Below, piece after piece: positions 61,695 through 64,000 of a DNA stretch of 64,000 nt. The notes under the pieces were generated by a model that saw only the letters and a list, made by a program, of their open reading frames with translations, was not told the DNA's origin and did not search any database. This DNA is from Actinoplanes xinjiangensis (GTDB lineage: Bacteria; Actinomycetota; Actinomycetes; Mycobacteriales; Micromonosporaceae). A program made the position numbers and the translations under genes. The stretch's first letter is position 1, and every line of letters begins with the position of its first letter. The stretch spans positions 101,419 through 165,418 of the forward strand of contig NZ_QGGR01000021.1 of NCBI RefSeq assembly GCF_003148685.1, given 5' to 3'.

Positions 61695-63800
61695 CTACTG
61701 GCCACGGGCGCGGGTGAGGGCGTTGGCAACGGCGGTGAGGATGCCGTTCTTGGTGAACGGTTTCTGCAGAACGACGGCGTCGGTGTCGAGGTCGCCCGAG
61801 GCGGTGAGGATGGGTTGGGGGTACCCCGACATGAAGACGACGGCCGTTTCCGGGCGTACGTGTTGCAGTTGTTGAGCGACTTCCTTGCCGTTCATGTCCG
61901 GCATGACGACGTCGGTCAGCAGAAGGTCGATGGGTGTGGGATGTCCGGCTGCGAGGGCGAGGGCGGCGGGGCCGTGTTCGGCGAGCAGGACGGTGTAGCC
62001 GGCCTGGGTCAGCATGCGGGCGGCGATGTCGCGGATGGCGGCTTCGTCATCGACGACCAGCAGGGTCGAGCCGGCCGGATCGATCGGTGGCGCCGCTTCG
62101 GTGGCAGCGGGCGCCTGAGTCTTGTCGAGGGCGGGCAACAGGACGGTGACGGTGGTTCCGTGACCGGGTTCGCTGTGGATGGCGACATGACCGCCGGCGT
62201 TGGTGACGATGGCATAGACAGTGGTCAGCCCAAGGCCCTGTGCCTCGCTGAGGCTCCGCGTGGTGTAGAACGGCTCGAAGGCGCGTTCGGCGACGTCGGG
62301 CGTCATGCCCACGCCGGTGTCGCTGACCCGTAGGCGCACGTACTGCCCTGTGGAGATGCCGCGGCTGTCGGCGTACAACTCGTCGACGGTGAGATTGTCC
62401 GTCTCCAGCCGCAGGGTTCCGTCGCCGGACATGGCGTCACGGGCATTGATGGCCAGGTTCATCAGCACCTGTTCGAGCTCCCCGGGGTCGGCCATGACCT
62501 GACGCAGATCTTGACCCCGCACGGTGATCATCCGGATTTGTGGGCCGAGGGTGGCGTCCAGCAGGGCGTGCATGGCGGTGACGACATCGTTGAGATCGAC
62601 CGGACGTGGTTGGACGGTGTCGCGGCGCCCGAAGGCGAGCAATTGCTGAGTCTGGCGGGCGGCCCGTTCGGCGGCGTTCTTGATCTGCTGGACGTCGAGC
62701 AGCGGGCCTGCCAGCGGCCGGCTGGCGTCCCTCTCGTTGAGGGCGGTGAGTTCCTCTTCAAGGAAGCAGATGTTGCCGATGATGACACCGAGCAGGTTGT
62801 TGAAGTTGTGCGCGACGCCGCCGGCCAGTTGGCCCAGGCTTTCCATCCGGCGCGTCACCTGCATCTCGTGGGTCCACCGGGTTCGGTGTTCCTCCATGCG
62901 GAGCCGTTCGGTGATGTCGGCGACCGCGGCGGTGACCAGCAGGCCGTCATCGGTGGTGAAAGGCGACAACGAGATGTCCACGGGGAACGAGGTTCCGTCT
63001 TTACGGAGCCCGCGCAGCGACCGGCCCTCGCCCATGTCACGAGGATGTGGCTGTCGCATGAAACCCCGCACGTGACCCTCATGTGTCGCCCGCAGCGCCA
63101 CCGGGACCAGGACCTCCACGGGCCGGCCGAGCAGTTCAGCGGCAGCGTAACCGAACAGGCGTTCTGCTGCCGGATTGAGTACCTGGATGGTGCCGGCCTC
63201 GTCGACCGCGAGCACCGGGATACTCATTCCCTGGACCATCGCCTTGATGATCGCCGCCGTGCGGTGCCCATCACTGATGTCACGCCGGAACCAGACCACG
63301 CCAGTGATCTCGCCGGTGCTGCTGCGCAACGGCCAGACACGGGTGTCGTAACTGACGATGCGGCCGTCCGCTGCACGCCAGCGGTGGGCATCCAGGGTCA
63401 GATGTTCGCCGCTCAACACCCGCTCGAACAACTCGTCGGCCAGCCTGCAATCCAGGTCGGTGGCGGCCGAAGACCGGTCGAAGCCCACCACCTGGGCGGC
63501 GTGGTGGCCGAGCATGCGTTCGGTCGCCCGGTTCCACAGCAGGATCGTGCCATCCCGGTCGGCCACGGCGATCGCCTCGTCCGCGGAGTCGAACAATGCC
63601 TCGAGCAGCTGATGGTCCCGGTCCCAGTCCTTGTCAATCAGGGGGTGGATCGTCATGCGGATTCCGCCGCCGTCCGCGGCCGTTAGCGTGGAGATCGTGG
63701 CGGTGGCCATGAACCGGGTGCCGTCCTTGCGTCGGCAACGCACGCCGGTCCCGGCCCGGAACGCGGTGCAGACGGCTTGGACATCGACCGGGCCGGACAA
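61695..63800 (-). CDS. PAS hybrid histidine kinase with C-terminal receiver
   Basis: About 700 residues, cytoplasmic. A partial PAS end (RCRRKDGTRFMATATISTL) is followed by PAS (AIAVADRDGTILLWNRATER), PAS (VLAVDEAGTIQVLNPAAERL), a HisKA dimerisation helix with phospho-His in LGQLAGGVAHNFNNLLGVII, HATPase (NLAINARDAM, VSDTGVGMTP, GLGLTTVYAIV) and a receiver (LLVVDDEAAIRDIAARML, Asp in LLTDVVMPDMNG, Lys in LQKPFTKNGI). In-frame PAS sequence continues upstream to about 63935 (ADVEAERLLGYQPGELVGEP) and is then closed by TAA without a start codon. The given TTG start is therefore doubtful; ATG 63656 is an alternative. Confidence 0.82.
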   Translation of the reverse strand: MSGPVDVQAVCTAFRAGTGVRCRRKDGTRFMATATISTLTAADGGGIRMTIHPLIDKDWDRDHQLLEALFDSADEAIAVADRDGTILLWNRATERMLGHHAAQVVGFDRSSAATDLDCRLADELFERVLSGEHLTLDAHRWRAADGRIVSYDTRVWPLRSSTGEITGVVWFRRDISDGHRTAAIIKAMVQGMSIPVLAVDEAGTIQVLNPAAERLFGYAAAELLGRPVEVLVPVALRATHEGHVRGFMRQPHPRDMGEGRSLRGLRKDGTSFPVDISLSPFTTDDGLLVTAAVADITERLRMEEHRTRWTHEMQVTRRMESLGQLAGGVAHNFNNLLGVIIGNICFLEEELTALNERDASRPLAGPLLDVQQIKNAAERAARQTQQLLAFGRRDTVQPRPVDLNDVVTAMHALLDATLGPQIRMITVRGQDLRQVMADPGELEQVLMNLAINARDAMSGDGTLRLETDNLTVDELYADSRGISTGQYVRLRVSDTGVGMTPDVAERAFEPFYTTRSLSEAQGLGLTTVYAIVTNAGGHVAIHSEPGHGTTVTVLLPALDKTQAPAATEAAPPIDPAGSTLLVVDDEAAIRDIAARMLTQAGYTVLLAEHGPAALALAAGHPTPIDLLLTDVVMPDMNGKEVAQQLQHVRPETAVVFMSGYPQPILTASGDLDTDAVVLQKPFTKNGILTAVANALTRARGQ

Positions 63801-64000
63801 CCCGGTATCGTCGGCGACCAGTACACCGACGGGCTCGCCGACCAGCTCACCCGGCTGATAGCCCAGCAGGCGTTCCGCTTCGACATCGGCCGCGGTGATA
63901 CTCCCTGAGGTTCCACCCCGGGATCGGACACCAGGGTTTTATGCCGCGAGGGCGATGGCTGGACGGTAGCAGACACGGGTCTCACGCGGGGTGCGCAGGC

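Overview
The window is very GC-rich DNA with strong G/C third-position codon bias, frequent GTG starts and tight ATGA/GTGA gene overlaps. Together with the gene families present this points to an actinobacterium. A member of the Micromonosporaceae (Actinoplanes-like) is my best guess, by inference only. No rRNA, tRNA or CRISPR array is visible.

Layout. (1) 1-7.7 kb is ordinary chromosome: the end of an unknown gene, a chemotaxis receptor, two GNAT acetyltransferases, an Imm51-like protein, a PhyH-type dioxygenase, a SpoU/TrmH RNA methylase and conserved unknowns. (2) 7.9-16.3 kb is a stress-related stretch: a winged-helix regulator, a terC gene broken behind a candidate Mn2+ riboswitch, a wax ester synthase/diacylglycerol acyltransferase, an AhpD-like protein, a secreted DUF2202 protein, a two-component system and a SigB/SigF-type sigma factor gene broken by frameshifts. 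(3) 16.4-18.2 kb is an IS605-type element with divergent tnpA and tnpB that has cut a small ORF downstream of an alcohol dehydrogenase. (4) 18.3-61.5 kb is a dense dormancy/hypoxia-like island. It holds about ten universal stress protein (USP) genes or remnants, two CBS-BON proteins plus a remnant, two Acg-type nitroreductases, a DevR/DosR-like response regulator, pyruvate phosphate dikinase, GAPDH, an ABC exporter, an aquaporin, SulP plus adenylate kinase, ArsR regulators, a permease-thioredoxin pair and a CtpF-like P-type ATPase. (5) 61.7-63.9 kb is a PAS hybrid histidine kinase whose N-terminus looks damaged.

How it fits together. The DevR-like regulator (40777-41418) has Asp54, Thr82 and Lys104 and the helix residues Lys179, Lys182 and Asn183 at the same numbers as Mycobacterium tuberculosis DosR. 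Palindromes of the form GGGNCSTTSGNCCC, the same 14-base architecture as the DosR box core, lie roughly 50-115 bases before the start codons of most genes in the island (ADH, USPs, CBS-BON, nitroreductases, aquaporin, ppdK, gap, ABC exporter, P-type ATPase). I read the region as one DevR regulon gathered in about 40 kb. No DevS-type sensor kinase is in the window.

The second striking property is decay. At least a dozen genes carry frameshifts, internal deletions or fusions (terC, sigma factor, several USPs, two GNAT genes, a class I aldolase, a Ddn-like reductase, ADH and CBS-BON remnants). Some single-base shifts could be assembly errors, but the internal deletions and chimeras cannot be explained that way.
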